Source of the DNA: M3007 sp031425155
Lineage (GTDB): Bacteria > Bacteroidota > Bacteroidia > Chitinophagales > Saprospiraceae
DNA: 64,000 nucleotides
Reading direction: 5' to 3'
NCBI GenBank assembly: GCA_031425155.1
Contig: JANPIV010000041.1
Location: 135,184-199,183, forward strand
Shown here piece after piece: positions 15,797-25,297 of the stretch (position 1 is its first letter; the number at the start of each line of letters is the position of its first letter). The notes under the pieces were generated by a model. It made no database searches and had not been told where the DNA came from. It was given only the letters and a program-made list of their open reading frames with translations. The translations under genes and the position numbers were made by a program.

Positions 15797-17070
15797 ATGA
15801 AGCACAAAATACTTCCTCTCCGGCCCTCTTGGGCCTTTCGCTGGTCGCTTTCCTGAGCGGCTGTCTGCGCGACGAATGCTCGTCCACCCGGACCTACGTC
15901 CGTTTTGATCCCGTTTATAAAACACTGACGGAGATGCGCGTGGGGATTACCGCCGAATCGCCGCGCGAACTGCGTCGGCCCGGAAAAATCTACGCCTTTG
16001 GCCACTATCTTTTTATCAATGAAAAACAAGAAGGCATCCATGTGGTAGATAACAGCGACCCCAGTAATCCACAAAAAATTGCCTTTTGGAAAATACCCGG
16101 CAATGTGGATATCGCTATTCGTGGGCAGTATCTGTATGTGGATCAATACATTGATTTACTGACTGTTGACATTGCTGACCTGCAAAACCCACAACTGATC
16201 TGCCGGTCTGAAAATGCCTTTCCTCTTTTTGGATTCGATCCGCAAAGAGGCTATATTACCGACTATAAGCAAACAGAAATAGTAGAAGAAATTTCCTGCG
16301 AAGACAATCGCTGGGGTAGGCAGTGGTTTTTTGAGGATAGAGCAGTATTTACCCTCCAGAGCAGTGGAACCAATAGTAGTATTGACTTTGCTGGGGGTGC
16401 TTTTGACGGTTCGCCCGTTGCGGGCATTGGCGGCTCGTATGCCCGGTTTGGATTGTACGATCAGTTTTTATATACGGTGGATAATACCTGGCTACGCACC
16501 TGGTCGGTGGCTGCTGCTTGCCCGACCCGCATTGATTCCGTGGTGGTTGGCTGGAATATAGAGACCATTTTCCCCTGGAAAAACAAACTTTTTATCGGCT
16601 CACAGACGGGCGTTTTTATTTTCGATAACTCGAATCCTGCGCGTCCAAAACAAGAAGCGGCCTTCTCACACGCCAGCGGCTGCGACCCGGTGGTCTGCGA
16701 CGATCAATATGCCTACGTTACCATCCACGATGGCACTACTTGCAATGGTACTTTCAATCAGTTGGACATTATCGGTATTGAGAATTTGCCTGCGACCTCG
16801 CTACTCAAAACGTACCCGATGAAGCGACCTTTTGGCCTCGCCGTCACCAATGAACACCTCTTCCTCTGCGACGACGGACTGAAAATTTTTGACAAGAGCG
16901 ATCCGCTGGCCCTGAGAGAAGTCGCGCATCTTAAAAACCTCGCCACTTACGATGTCATTGCATTTAGCGACAGCCACTTACTGTTGGTCGGTGACGATGG
17001 GTTCTACCAAATTGACGTGAGCGACCCGGCACATCCACGGCAGATGAGCCTGTTGCCCGTGGCGAAATAA
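15797..17070 (+). pseudogene. LVIVD-repeat lipoprotein with an apparent 5' frameshift
   Basis: The body (from about 15870) is a beta-propeller-like protein of LVIVD-type repeats (GIHVVDNSDPSNPQKIAF, VFIFDNSNPARPKQEAAF, FYQIDVSDPAHPRQM). The lipoprotein signal LLGLSLVAFLSGC is in frame with this body, but the only plausible start, ATG 15797 (MKHKILPL), is in a different frame. One extra base near 15820-15824 would join them into a normal lipoprotein signal. As read, the body frame has no ATG and extends back into tadA only from a GTG. So this is either a recent frameshift or a sequencing error. The function of the family is unclear; it is exported and probably lipid-anchored. Confidence 0.75.
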
Positions 17071-17082
17071 TTCAAAAACACT

Positions 17083-17823
17083 ATGAGAAACATTCTCCTT
17101 TTCCTCCTCCTGCTCGCTGCTGCCAATTGTTTTGCCCAGCAACAAGAAGATTGCCGCGACATCATCTATCTGCGCAACGGATCGGTTTTTAAAGGCACTA
17201 TTACAGCGTATCAAGAAGATGGCGAGATAGCACTGACTACTTGTAGCGGGGTGGAATTGCGTTTACCGGCGAAAGTCGTCAAGAAAGTAAGGCAGGATTG
17301 TCCCAAATATAAAAGCAGGGGTTTGCCACGACCCTATTCCTTCCGCGAGTCGGGCTGGTATCATCTTTCCCGCGTAGAAATGCTGTGGGGAGAGAGCGGT
17401 GTCGGCTTTGGATTACAGCATAGTTCGGGTTTGAAAATCAATCGCTTATTAGGTTTTGGCCTGGGCATAGGCATGGAAAATCTCACTCCCTGGGATGATG
17501 ACATAGACACGTACCCGGTTTTTGTGGAAGTGAGAGGCTATCTTTTGGCCAAACGCATTACCCCGTTTTATGCCCTCGGCACAGGCTACGCATTCACCAG
17601 TAAAAAGTATGAAGACGACAATTTTAATGGCTTCGAAGAAAAAAGGCGTGGCGGCTGGATGGCCCAGGCGCAGATTGGCTACCGCATTGGTAATCATTGC
17701 ACCGTTCATCTTGGTCTGCGCTTTCAGCGTAAAACGCGCAATTGGCAGAGCGGCTGGGGTTTGGAAGGGGTGGATAAAATTTTACAAAAACGCCTCGACT
17801 TAGGAGTGGGCATCTTGCTATAA
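17083..17823 (+). CDS. Outer-membrane beta-barrel-like protein, unknown function
   Basis: A 246-residue protein with a signal peptide (ILLFLLLLAAANCFAQ). Residues 25-65 carry the DIIYLRNGSVFKGTI motif, which in Bacteroidota often precedes small outer-membrane barrels. The rest is an alternation of aromatic and glycine-rich strands (SGVGFGLQHSSG, LLGFGLGIGMENL, ITPFYALGTGYAF, MAQAQIGYRIG, LDLGVGILL) as expected for an 8-10 strand barrel. It lies 12 bp after the LVIVD gene and may be its operon partner. It is convergent with the helicase gene. Confidence 0.75.
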   Translation: MRNILLFLLLLAAANCFAQQQEDCRDIIYLRNGSVFKGTITAYQEDGEIALTTCSGVELRLPAKVVKKVRQDCPKYKSRGLPRPYSFRESGWYHLSRVEMLWGESGVGFGLQHSSGLKINRLLGFGLGIGMENLTPWDDDIDTYPVFVEVRGYLLAKRITPFYALGTGYAFTSKKYEDDNFNGFEEKRRGGWMAQAQIGYRIGNHCTVHLGLRFQRKTRNWQSGWGLEGVDKILQKRLDLGVGILL

Positions 17824-17830
17824 ATAAACA

Positions 17831-19960
17831 TCATTGCAAATACTCCCAGGCCGTCTGGTACAATCCCCGCTCGGCGCAGTAATCCAAGAAGGCTTTGTAA
17901 AAAGAATTATTGCCAATAGTCGCCGAATCGCCAATCACCACCAGCAACATGCGGGCGCGGGTCATGGCCACGTTCATGCGGCGGTAATCGCTCAGAAAAC
18001 CAATCTCGTGCCGGTTGTTTGAGCGCACCAGACTGATGTAGATCACGTCGCGTTCCTGACCCTGAAAACCGTCTATGGTATTGATCGCCAATCCACTGCG
18101 CGCCTCGCCGGTACGTGGCACGAGCAGCGGGGCCAGCGTCGCGTCTTCGCGCACCAGTTGTTCCAGGTAATTCACCTGCTCGCGATAGGGCGACAGAATA
18201 CCGAAAGAGGGTAGGGCATGGGCGGGAAATTTTGGCAGCAATTGCAACAAATGTTCGCGCACCAGCAAGGCCTCTTCGGGGTTGTATTTGCTCTGGTAGC
18301 GGCTCGAATCTTTACCCGTCCGGCGGTTTATTTTTTCTTCAAAACCCGTCCCGGCGGTATCAATAAAAATTACAGATTCCAAATAGGGAGTATTGGAATG
18401 CGGAGTGCGGAGTGCGGAATGCGGAATACTAGTAGGGTCGTTGGTTTCTTCGGGTGTAAATTCCGATTGGGGCTTGATGAAATCATCAGTTTCTTCGGAT
18501 GCCAATTCCGCATTCCGCATTCCGTACTCCGTATTGAAGGGTTCCGTATTCAAAAGTCTTTCGCGCACCGATTCATGGGCTTGCAGCGCACCGCCATAGA
18601 AGTATTGGTTAGAAAAATCCATGATGGCCTGGTGCATCCGGTATTGCACGGTGAGCAGGTGAACTTGCTGGGGAATAAGTTCCAGACAACGTTCGATCAA
18701 GGTAATAGACAGACCCTGTTTGGCGGCATCTTGGCTTTTCACGGTGGGCGGCAGTTGGAAGGGATCGCCGGCCAGCACCACGCGGCTGCATTTGAGGATC
18801 GGGATCCAGGCAGCGGGCTCGAGGGCCTGGGCGGCTTCGTCCATCACGCAGGTGCGGAATTTGTAACGCTCCAAAAGCGGGTTGGCCGCCCCGACCAGCG
18901 TGCAGGTGATGGCTTGGGCGGAGGTCAGGATTTGTTCCACCAGCCGGGCTTCCAGGGTGGTAGCCCAGGCTTCCAGTTCGCGTACTTGTTGCTTCAAATG
19001 TTCCCGTTCGCGCCGGTCTTCGCCGCTGAAGGTGCGCTTGTGTCGTTGGGTTTGGCGTCGCCATTCGGCGGCCTGCATCTTCACTTTACGGATGTTGCGG
19101 CTCTCCGGGTGGCGGGCCAGAATCGCATCCAGCGTATGCGGCAGAATGTGTTCGTCCACGCGGCTCACGTTGCCGATGCGCACTACGTTGAGTCCGGCGG
19201 TCGCGAGTCGTTCGGTGAGCAGATCAGCGGCGGTGTTGCTGGGTGCGGTGACGAGTACGGTACTTTCGCGTTCGCAGAGCAGACGAATGGCGGCTACCAG
19301 CGTGGTGGTTTTGCCGGTACCGGGTGGCCCGTGGATGACCGTCACGTTGGGATTTTCCAGAATGGCCTGCACGGCAGCGTGTTGCGAGGCATTCAGGCCC
19401 ATTGCCTCTTCTGTTAGGGAGGACCAAGGCTCCGCTGGCAATTCCGCATTCCGCATTCCCACATTCCGCACTCCCGTGAGCAGGTCGCGTAATTCGGCCA
19501 GCCGGTCGCCCTTGGCGTGCATGACTTTAAGCAGGGCGCGCTCCATTTCCTGGTAACTGCGGTCGTCGAAGAGTTGCTCCACGCCGAGTTGGCCCTGATT
19601 GATCCAATCGGGCACATCGCGGGCTTGCAGGATGATTTTCAGGCGATTACGTTCCACGAAATGGATAATACCCGTGCGTTCGGGTTGCTCTACGTGGGGC
19701 GTGGTGGTGAAAAAATTGACCGATTGGCCAGCCCTTAGTTGATGCGGTTCGTGCAGGCGCGTGGTGCGTTCCACCATGACGAAGGCTTTTTCGCCGAGCG
19801 CAAAACCCGTCTGCACGACCAATAAAGGATACCAGGCATAGCCCTGTTCCACCCGTTCGGCCAGCGGCCGTTCGCGTACTTGCCGCAGGTATTCGCGCTG
19901 ATCTTCGTCTCTTTCCTGGCGCAGCAGTTGGAGCAAACGGACGAAATGGGGATTGGACAT
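17831..19960 (-). CDS. SF1 DNA/RNA helicase (UPF1/IGHMBP2-like)
   Basis: A 709-residue superfamily 1 helicase. Walker A is GPPGTGKTTT (about 207-216), motif II is DEAAQA (about 372), motif III GDPFQLPP (about 397), motif IV QYRMHQAIM (about 440), motif V DGFQGQERDVIYIS and motif VI RRMNVAMTRAR near the C-terminus. The N-terminal domain is the OB-like stalk of the IGHMBP2 group. Two insertions carry the heptad repeat peptide (YGMRNAEL and IPHSALRTPHS at about 472-527; VGMRNAELPAE at about 165-175) and have no counterpart in the helicase core. It is divergent from the Uma2 gene. Confidence 0.92.
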   Translation of the reverse strand: MSNPHFVRLLQLLRQERDEDQREYLRQVRERPLAERVEQGYAWYPLLVVQTGFALGEKAFVMVERTTRLHEPHQLRAGQSVNFFTTTPHVEQPERTGIIHFVERNRLKIILQARDVPDWINQGQLGVEQLFDDRSYQEMERALLKVMHAKGDRLAELRDLLTGVRNVGMRNAELPAEPWSSLTEEAMGLNASQHAAVQAILENPNVTVIHGPPGTGKTTTLVAAIRLLCERESTVLVTAPSNTAADLLTERLATAGLNVVRIGNVSRVDEHILPHTLDAILARHPESRNIRKVKMQAAEWRRQTQRHKRTFSGEDRREREHLKQQVRELEAWATTLEARLVEQILTSAQAITCTLVGAANPLLERYKFRTCVMDEAAQALEPAAWIPILKCSRVVLAGDPFQLPPTVKSQDAAKQGLSITLIERCLELIPQQVHLLTVQYRMHQAIMDFSNQYFYGGALQAHESVRERLLNTEPFNTEYGMRNAELASEETDDFIKPQSEFTPEETNDPTSIPHSALRTPHSNTPYLESVIFIDTAGTGFEEKINRRTGKDSSRYQSKYNPEEALLVREHLLQLLPKFPAHALPSFGILSPYREQVNYLEQLVREDATLAPLLVPRTGEARSGLAINTIDGFQGQERDVIYISLVRSNNRHEIGFLSDYRRMNVAMTRARMLLVVIGDSATIGNNSFYKAFLDYCAERGLYQTAWEYLQ
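18387..18536. repeat. Inverted pair of 7-bp (GAATGCG/GAGTGCG) arrays inside the helicase gene
   Basis: At 18396-18430 there are four to five GAATGCG or GAGTGCG heptads in a row. At 18507-18536 the same words occur inverted (ATTCCGCATTCCGCATTCCG). Together they bracket an acidic, unconserved insertion in the helicase and stay in frame. They could fold as a hairpin in DNA or mRNA. Confidence 0.75.
19439..19478. repeat. Second ATTCCGC heptad array in the helicase gene
   Basis: AATTCCGCATTCCGCATTCC and CACATTCCGCACTCCCG encode VGMRNAEL on the minus strand between the stalk and the Walker A region. The same words recur at 36503-36534 by smpB and 62791-62801 by the DUF4350 gene. Confidence 0.65.
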
Positions 19961-20002
19961 AGATTGAATTTTTTCAACGATATTTGCACCAAATGTTTAG
20001 TT

Positions 20003-20596
20003 ATGGAAGCACAATCCGGATCCGCTGCCGCTCCTGCCCCCGCTCCAAAGCGTTATACTTTGGAAGAGTATTTTGATTTTGAATATAAAGCCACCCATAA
20101 GCATGAGTTTTGGGACGGCCAGATTCGGGCGATGTCCTATACCTCGCCCAAACACGGGGATATACAAACCAATCTTTCCGATGCGCTGGCCGCTTGTTTA
20201 AAAGGCAAAGGTTGCAAAAGATATACCTCCGACCGCATGGTTTTTGTGCCGGAGTATAATCGGATATTTTACCCTGATGTCGTGATCGTCTGCGGGGAGC
20301 AGGAATTCTATCAGTACAAGAAAAATATGAAGGCTACCCTCAATCCTTCGGTCATTATTGAAATTTTGTCCGACAGCACGGAACAGGAAGACCGGATTGA
20401 CAAATGGATGTGCTATCGCACTATTCCTTCGCTGCAACAATACGTGATGGTGCAGCAAAATGCCCAGAGTATTCACAGTTATCGCCGCAGGACGGAGCGG
20501 GATTGGGACTATTCTTATGCCAATAAACCGGAAGAGACAATCGCCATTCTGGATTGTATCGTACAGGTGGAAGCGGTGTATGCCGATATAGCATAA
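20003..20596 (+). CDS. Uma2 family (DUF820) PD-(D/E)XK nuclease-like protein
   Basis: A 197-residue Uma2 protein: YTLEEYFDFEYKATHKHEFWDG at 17-38 (key residues Y-E-H-E-DG), then DRMVFVPEYNRIFYPDVVIVCG with the catalytic YPDV aspartate, then PSVIIEILSDST with the glutamate, then DKWMCYRTIPSLQQYVMV. These form the restriction-endonuclease-like core. The biological role of the family, very common in cyanobacteria and Bacteroidota, is not established. ATG 20003 is chosen because the upstream extension reads antisense to the helicase. Confidence 0.88.
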   Translation: MEAQSGSAAAPAPAPKRYTLEEYFDFEYKATHKHEFWDGQIRAMSYTSPKHGDIQTNLSDALAACLKGKGCKRYTSDRMVFVPEYNRIFYPDVVIVCGEQEFYQYKKNMKATLNPSVIIEILSDSTEQEDRIDKWMCYRTIPSLQQYVMVQQNAQSIHSYRRRTERDWDYSYANKPEETIAILDCIVQVEAVYADIA

Positions 20597-20625
20597 GTGC
20601 CGCCCCAACTGACGGGGCGGCACTT
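20595..20625 (+). terminator. Rho-independent-like terminator of the Uma2 gene
   Basis: AAGTGCCGCCCC at 20595-20606 pairs perfectly with GGGGCGGCACTT at 20614-20625 across a 7-base loop. It starts at the stop codon and is followed by an AT-rich tail without a long T run. Confidence 0.75.
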
Positions 20626-20666
20626 ATATTACTTATTACAGTAATGTTTTTGCAACACGAAAAGCA

Positions 20667-21116
20667 TCAAGGTTTGTAGTCATGTATGGAGGAGCTGATT
20701 ATTTTCCATACCCCACCTATTTTTTCCATACAGCGGAATTCGCGCGTATAAGTGCTTTTTCCATCTGGCGTAGTGTTTTTTTGATCAAAAGTAGCCCAGC
20801 CAACATTACCACCAGCCCGCATCAGAAAATTGGAAAATTCACTGGTGGCGTTGTCGGCAGGCGGCAACTCCCCCTTGGCCATAGCATCCTGCATTTGCTT
20901 GCCCTGAAAAATACTGCTGCCCGTGGGATCTGAATAGACCATTCGGTTCTCAGTAGTAACGTGCCAGTACGTCGTAAACACCTTGCGGTCCGGGTTTGCG
21001 TGGAAGGCTTTGCTTTCCGATTCGATAACCTGCCGGATGGTGGCTTCATCGGTTTGAGCAAGGGCGGAGCAAACGCTCGACGCAAAAAAGAGGAGGGTGA
21101 AAAAGAAGGTTTTCAT
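20667..21116 (-). CDS. Exported NTF2/SnoaL-like (DUF4440-type) protein
   Basis: A 149-residue protein with a signal peptide (FFFTLLFFASSVCSALAQ) followed by a compact alpha+beta domain of the NTF2-like type: DEATIRQVIESESKAFHANP, YWHVTTENRMVYSD, GWATFDQKN and the terminal EKIGGVWKIISSSIHDY. Catalytic residues cannot be assigned. ATG 21116 is chosen because it begins the signal peptide. It is divergent from the next membrane protein gene, with 44 bp between the start codons. Confidence 0.78.
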   Translation of the reverse strand: MKTFFFTLLFFASSVCSALAQTDEATIRQVIESESKAFHANPDRKVFTTYWHVTTENRMVYSDPTGSSIFQGKQMQDAMAKGELPPADNATSEFSNFLMRAGGNVGWATFDQKNTTPDGKSTYTREFRCMEKIGGVWKIISSSIHDYKP

Positions 21117-21160
21117 ATTTGAAAGATTGTTTTGACAAAAGTGCATATTTCGCCACAAAA

Positions 21161-22606
21161 ATGCAAGTTGCCCACAGAAAAACAATAATTGACTGGCAAA
21201 TCACCGGAATTTCTGGTCACCTCATATTCGCTTTTTTAACGGCAATGGCGGCCTGGTTTTGGCCGGAACGAACGCTCATTCTGGATGCGGCTTTCCAAAG
21301 TTATCTGTTTATTGTCTCGGGTGAACCCGCCATTATGGTGGAGCGGTTCGGGGCGGTGGGCGTGCAGTTGCTGCCGCTGCTGGGCGTACATACGGGGGCT
21401 TCTTTGTCCACGGTGCTACTGCTGTATTCTATGGCGATTGTGCTGTGGCACTGGATGTTATACGCTATTTGCTGGCATGGTTTGCGGGATCGGCGGGCGG
21501 CGGTGGCGATTCTGATGTTTGTGATGCTGCTAAGCGGCGATTGCTTTTACTGGATGCAAAACGAACTGTTGCAGGGTATTTCCCTGTCTTTTGTATGGTG
21601 GAGTTTAGTGGCAAACTTTCCGAAAGTTTCTGACTATCGGAAAGTGCTGGCAGGCTTAATAATCGTATTAATCGCCATCACGGTCATTTATTTTCATCCG
21701 CTCATCCTCTTTCCGCTCGGTTTTGTGTGGTGTTTCTGGTGGCTGCATCCTGATCGGCCCTTTCGCCGGAGGGGACTTTTGGGCGTGGCGGCGTTATTCG
21801 CGGCCATATTTGCTTCCAAATACGTGCTGCGAACCCCCAATTTTTACGACCGGGGCATGACCGGCCAATACGTGCGGGAGTTCCATTTTTCGGCGGAGCG
21901 GCTGTTGCATTCGCAGGGATTGCGCGATTTTTGGGCGCATTGCGATGATAGTTTACTGCTTTTCTGGCCGCTGTTCGGGTGGGTCGTCGGTTTTTATTTT
22001 TTCAAAAAACAATGGCTGCGGGCCGGGCTGGTGGTAGGTGCCACTTCGGTTTATTTGCTGCTGATTTTGCAGCGTTATCTCGACGATGATCGTTGGTATA
22101 TTGCGGAAAGCCATTATCAGGCATTGGCAGTGTTCCTGATCTTTCCGTTGATCTGGGATGTATTTCCGCAACTTAAAGCGCGGCGCATTTGGCTACCCAT
22201 CGCTGCTGCTGTAATTATTTTCAGGCTATTCAGCATTTATCAAAACCACCTGCCGTACTCGGCGCGGCTGGCGTACGTGCGGTCTTTATTGGCAGAAACT
22301 GAGGGAAAAGCGGGTCGAAAATTCGTGGTGCCCGCCGAGTCGGTGGAGCGCACAACGCTGCTGATGACCTGGGGATTGCCGTTCGAGACGTTGCAAATAT
22401 CGGCACTTCAGTCGCCCGATTCGGTGCGCACCATCGTGGTGGCGGACGACGCGCAAACGACGACGGCGACCCTGCCCCGCGATTCGATGGTCTCGTTTTT
22501 GATGTTGCCGCGCCGGGCTTTTGACGATCTGCCAACGCACTATTATCGCTTACGCGACACCTTACCTTATCAACCTTTGCTTTTGCAAAACCCAACCAGT
22601 CATTGA
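21161..22606 (+). CDS. Polytopic membrane protein of unknown function
   Basis: A 481-residue protein with about ten hydrophobic helices (LIFAFLTAMAAWFW, VQLLPLLGVHTGASL, AVAILMFVMLLSG, VLAGLIIVLIAITVIYF, and others) and a soluble C-terminal tail of about 100 residues. The alternation resembles bacterial polyprenyl-linked glycosyltransferase or DUF2142-type membrane proteins, but the diagnostic acidic motif after the first helix is not clear. I do not recognise the family. Confidence 0.65.
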   Translation: MQVAHRKTIIDWQITGISGHLIFAFLTAMAAWFWPERTLILDAAFQSYLFIVSGEPAIMVERFGAVGVQLLPLLGVHTGASLSTVLLLYSMAIVLWHWMLYAICWHGLRDRRAAVAILMFVMLLSGDCFYWMQNELLQGISLSFVWWSLVANFPKVSDYRKVLAGLIIVLIAITVIYFHPLILFPLGFVWCFWWLHPDRPFRRRGLLGVAALFAAIFASKYVLRTPNFYDRGMTGQYVREFHFSAERLLHSQGLRDFWAHCDDSLLLFWPLFGWVVGFYFFKKQWLRAGLVVGATSVYLLLILQRYLDDDRWYIAESHYQALAVFLIFPLIWDVFPQLKARRIWLPIAAAVIIFRLFSIYQNHLPYSARLAYVRSLLAETEGKAGRKFVVPAESVERTTLLMTWGLPFETLQISALQSPDSVRTIVVADDAQTTTATLPRDSMVSFLMLPRRAFDDLPTHYYRLRDTLPYQPLLLQNPTSH

Positions 22607-22715
22607 TCTGAAACGTCATTTGGTGGAAAAAGGGAACTTTGTAAAAATTTGGTTTGCTGCCCTGCGTTTCGTGTTTTTCCAAATAACTGCGAGGTTATCG
22701 CTGCCAAGCCTTGTA

Positions 22716-22723
22716 TATTTTTG
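22716..22723 (+). promoter_or_regulatory. Candidate -7 box (TATTTTTG) before the TonB receptor gene
   Basis: TATTTTTG matches TAnnTTTG and lies about 130 bp before the receptor start. It is followed by a small hairpin (AAGGCGC, A, GCGCCTT at 22736-22750) in the leader. A -33 element is not evident. Confidence 0.35.
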
Positions 22724-22855
22724 ACATTAAATCGAAAGGCGCAGCGCCTTCGTCGAATCTAATTCCAAACGGGCCGCTTTATAATGACCTTTACGGAACA
22801 ATATTTTTTTTGGCCTGTTAATCCAGCCTCTTTCGGTCAGCATCAATTAAACACC

Positions 22856-25168
22856 ATGAAAAACGTTTTCACCTGCCTTCTTTTTGTTCTTCCCGCCTTT
22901 TTATGGGCCCAAACTGCTACCGTTAGCGGCGTTGTTAAAGATGCCGACACCGGCGAAACGCTGATCGGGGCATCGGTGGAAGCCGTGGGCCTCGGCAAGG
23001 GAAACGTGAGTAATGAGTACGGTTTTTATTCTTTTACGGTGCCGGCAGGGGCGGATTCTGTCACTTTGCGCTTTCATTATCTCGGTTACGAAACCACGCT
23101 GCGCACCGTAAAAGTCGGCACTGCTACCAAACTGAATGTCTCGCTGCGGCCCGAAGGCTCGGTTTTGGAAGAAGTCACCATTAAAGCCAACAGTTTTGAA
23201 GACCGGGTGCGGAGTACCGAAATGTCGGTGACGACCATCGGCACTCGCGAAATAAAGGCACTGCCCGCTCTGTTCGGCGAGACGGACATTATCAAAATTC
23301 TGCAATTGAAGCCCGGTTTCACGCCCGGTTCGGAAGGCACGACTGGCCTCTTTGTGCGCGGTGGTAATAGCGACCAAAACCTGATCGTGCTGGACGAAGC
23401 GGTGGTCTATAACGCCAATCACTTATTCGGTTTTTTCAGCACTTTTAATTCCGATGCAGTCAAAGATTTGAAGGTGTATAAAGGTGGTTTTCCGGCGCAA
23501 TACGGCGGGCGACTGTCGTCGGTGATTGATGTGCGGATGAAGGAAGGTAACAACCAGAAATTCAGCGGCTCCGGTGGTATTGGTCTGATTGCCAGCCGTT
23601 TAACGCTGGAAGGACCGATCCAGAAAGACAAATCTTCGTTCATTGTCAGTGGTCGCCGCACGTACGCGGACTTGATTACCAGGCAAATTAATAAGGCCAA
23701 CGAGGGCAAGGAAGACTACAATCCGATTCCCGATTATTACTTCTACGACCTGAATACGAAGGTCAATTTTACGCTATCCGAAAAAGACCGGCTGTTTCTG
23801 AGTGGCTATTTTGGACGCGACGTGTTTGGGTTTAACAACGAAACTTTCAATTTTAGTTTTGACTGGGGCAACACCACCGGCACCGCCCGCTGGAACCACG
23901 TGTTCGGCCCGCGTTTGTTTGCCAATACTACTTTCACGTATTCCGATTATCAGTATAAGATTGAAAATGTCCTGCAAGGATTTTCTTTCAATCTCGGCTC
24001 TAATATCAAGGATGCCAACACGAAAGTGGACTTTTATTACCAGCCTTCCAACCGCCATACGATACGTTTCGGCGCAAATGCGACCTACCATGATTTTGTG
24101 GTGGGCCGCCTGAAAGCGGGCAGTGATGACGGCCAGGTGAACTTCGAGGCGGGCCAGAATTTCAACGGTATGGAATACGGGGCCTATGTAGCCGATGAAT
24201 GGGTCGCTACCAGCCGTCTGAAAATAAACTACGGCGGACGCGTTTCGGCCTGGTCGAACCAACCGGCTTTTTATGCCAATTTCGAGCCGCGCGTGGCCGC
24301 CAATTTCGCGTTCAATAACAGGTGGTCGCTGAAAGGCTCTTATTCCCGGATGAATCAGTATGTGCATTTGCTGGCCAGCAGCGGCTTGTCGCTACCGACC
24401 GATATTTGGTACCCGAGCACCGAAGCGGTGAAGCCCGAAGGCAGCGACCAGGTGGCCATTGGTACGACGTATTTGTTTCGCGATAATATCCTGATTACCT
24501 GGGAGGCCTGGTACAAATGGCTGCAAAACTCGGTGGACTTCAAGGACGGCGCGGAACTCTTCGGCAACGACGACATCGAGAACGAACTGACCATCGGCAA
24601 GGGGTACGCTTTCAGTCCGCTGGAACTGGAAATAGAGAAAAAAGAGGGCAAACTGACCGGCTGGATCGGCTATACGCTGGCCTGGGCGCGGCGTGGCGAT
24701 TTTCCGGATATTAACCGCCGGGAGTATTTTGCGCCCCGCTTTGATACGCGCCACAACCTGAGCGTGGTGGCTCTCTGGGAAATTACCAAGCGTTGGCAGA
24801 TCACCGCGACCTGGGTCTATACCTCCGGGTACGTGAATTGGCTGCCTTCGGGGAGGTTTACTTTTCAGGACGTAACGGGCGCGCCCCGGCAATTTCTGGT
24901 GCCGATCTATGGGGATCGCAACACGTTCCGCTACCCGGCGTACATGCGCGCCGACCTGGGCGTGGTCCGAAAATTAAAGGGCCGCCGGTTGCAGGGTGAC
25001 CTGACGCTCAGTATTTATAATGCTACGGATCGCCGCAATCCTTATTTCATTTTTCTGGATGCGGAGACGACGAAGACGCCGCTGGGCGATGTGCCGGTGG
25101 GCATTAAGGCCAAGCAGGTGTCGCTATTTCCCATTCTGCCTTCGATCACCTGGAATTTCAAGTTTTGA
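22856..25168 (+). CDS. TonB-dependent outer-membrane receptor
   Basis: A 770-residue receptor: signal peptide (TCLLFVLPAFLWAQ), a CarboxypepD_reg-like beta-sandwich (about 20-105, VSGVVKDADTGETLIGASV), a plug domain (about 115-220, with GLFVRGGNSDQNLIVLDEA and YKGGFPAQYGGRLSSVIDV) and a C-terminal barrel ending in aromatic-rich strands (ITWNFKF). Two DUF4249 lipoproteins follow directly, an arrangement typical of Bacteroidota receptor operons in which the lipoprotein is the surface partner. The ligand cannot be deduced. Confidence 0.93.
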   Translation: MKNVFTCLLFVLPAFLWAQTATVSGVVKDADTGETLIGASVEAVGLGKGNVSNEYGFYSFTVPAGADSVTLRFHYLGYETTLRTVKVGTATKLNVSLRPEGSVLEEVTIKANSFEDRVRSTEMSVTTIGTREIKALPALFGETDIIKILQLKPGFTPGSEGTTGLFVRGGNSDQNLIVLDEAVVYNANHLFGFFSTFNSDAVKDLKVYKGGFPAQYGGRLSSVIDVRMKEGNNQKFSGSGGIGLIASRLTLEGPIQKDKSSFIVSGRRTYADLITRQINKANEGKEDYNPIPDYYFYDLNTKVNFTLSEKDRLFLSGYFGRDVFGFNNETFNFSFDWGNTTGTARWNHVFGPRLFANTTFTYSDYQYKIENVLQGFSFNLGSNIKDANTKVDFYYQPSNRHTIRFGANATYHDFVVGRLKAGSDDGQVNFEAGQNFNGMEYGAYVADEWVATSRLKINYGGRVSAWSNQPAFYANFEPRVAANFAFNNRWSLKGSYSRMNQYVHLLASSGLSLPTDIWYPSTEAVKPEGSDQVAIGTTYLFRDNILITWEAWYKWLQNSVDFKDGAELFGNDDIENELTIGKGYAFSPLELEIEKKEGKLTGWIGYTLAWARRGDFPDINRREYFAPRFDTRHNLSVVALWEITKRWQITATWVYTSGYVNWLPSGRFTFQDVTGAPRQFLVPIYGDRNTFRYPAYMRADLGVVRKLKGRRLQGDLTLSIYNATDRRNPYFIFLDAETTKTPLGDVPVGIKAKQVSLFPILPSITWNFKF

Positions 25169-25175
25169 AGGCCCT

Positions 25176-25265
25176 CGTTTGCGAAACTTTCAAGAGTTTC
25201 GTAAACGTACTACCGGGTAACCACCTACTTCGACTTTTACGAAACTTTTTTTAGTTTCGCAAACG
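25176..25265. repeat. Inverted repeat CGTTTGCGAAACT downstream of the receptor gene
   Basis: CGTTTGCGAAACT at 25176-25188 is perfectly inverted at 25253-25265 (AGTTTCGCAAACG). Partial copies (AGTTTCGTAAACG, TACGAAACT) lie between them, so alternative hairpins are possible. It may terminate or attenuate transcription between the receptor and the first DUF4249 gene. Confidence 0.6.
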
Positions 25266-25297
25266 AAGTGTTCATTAACCTACTTAAATAATTGAAA

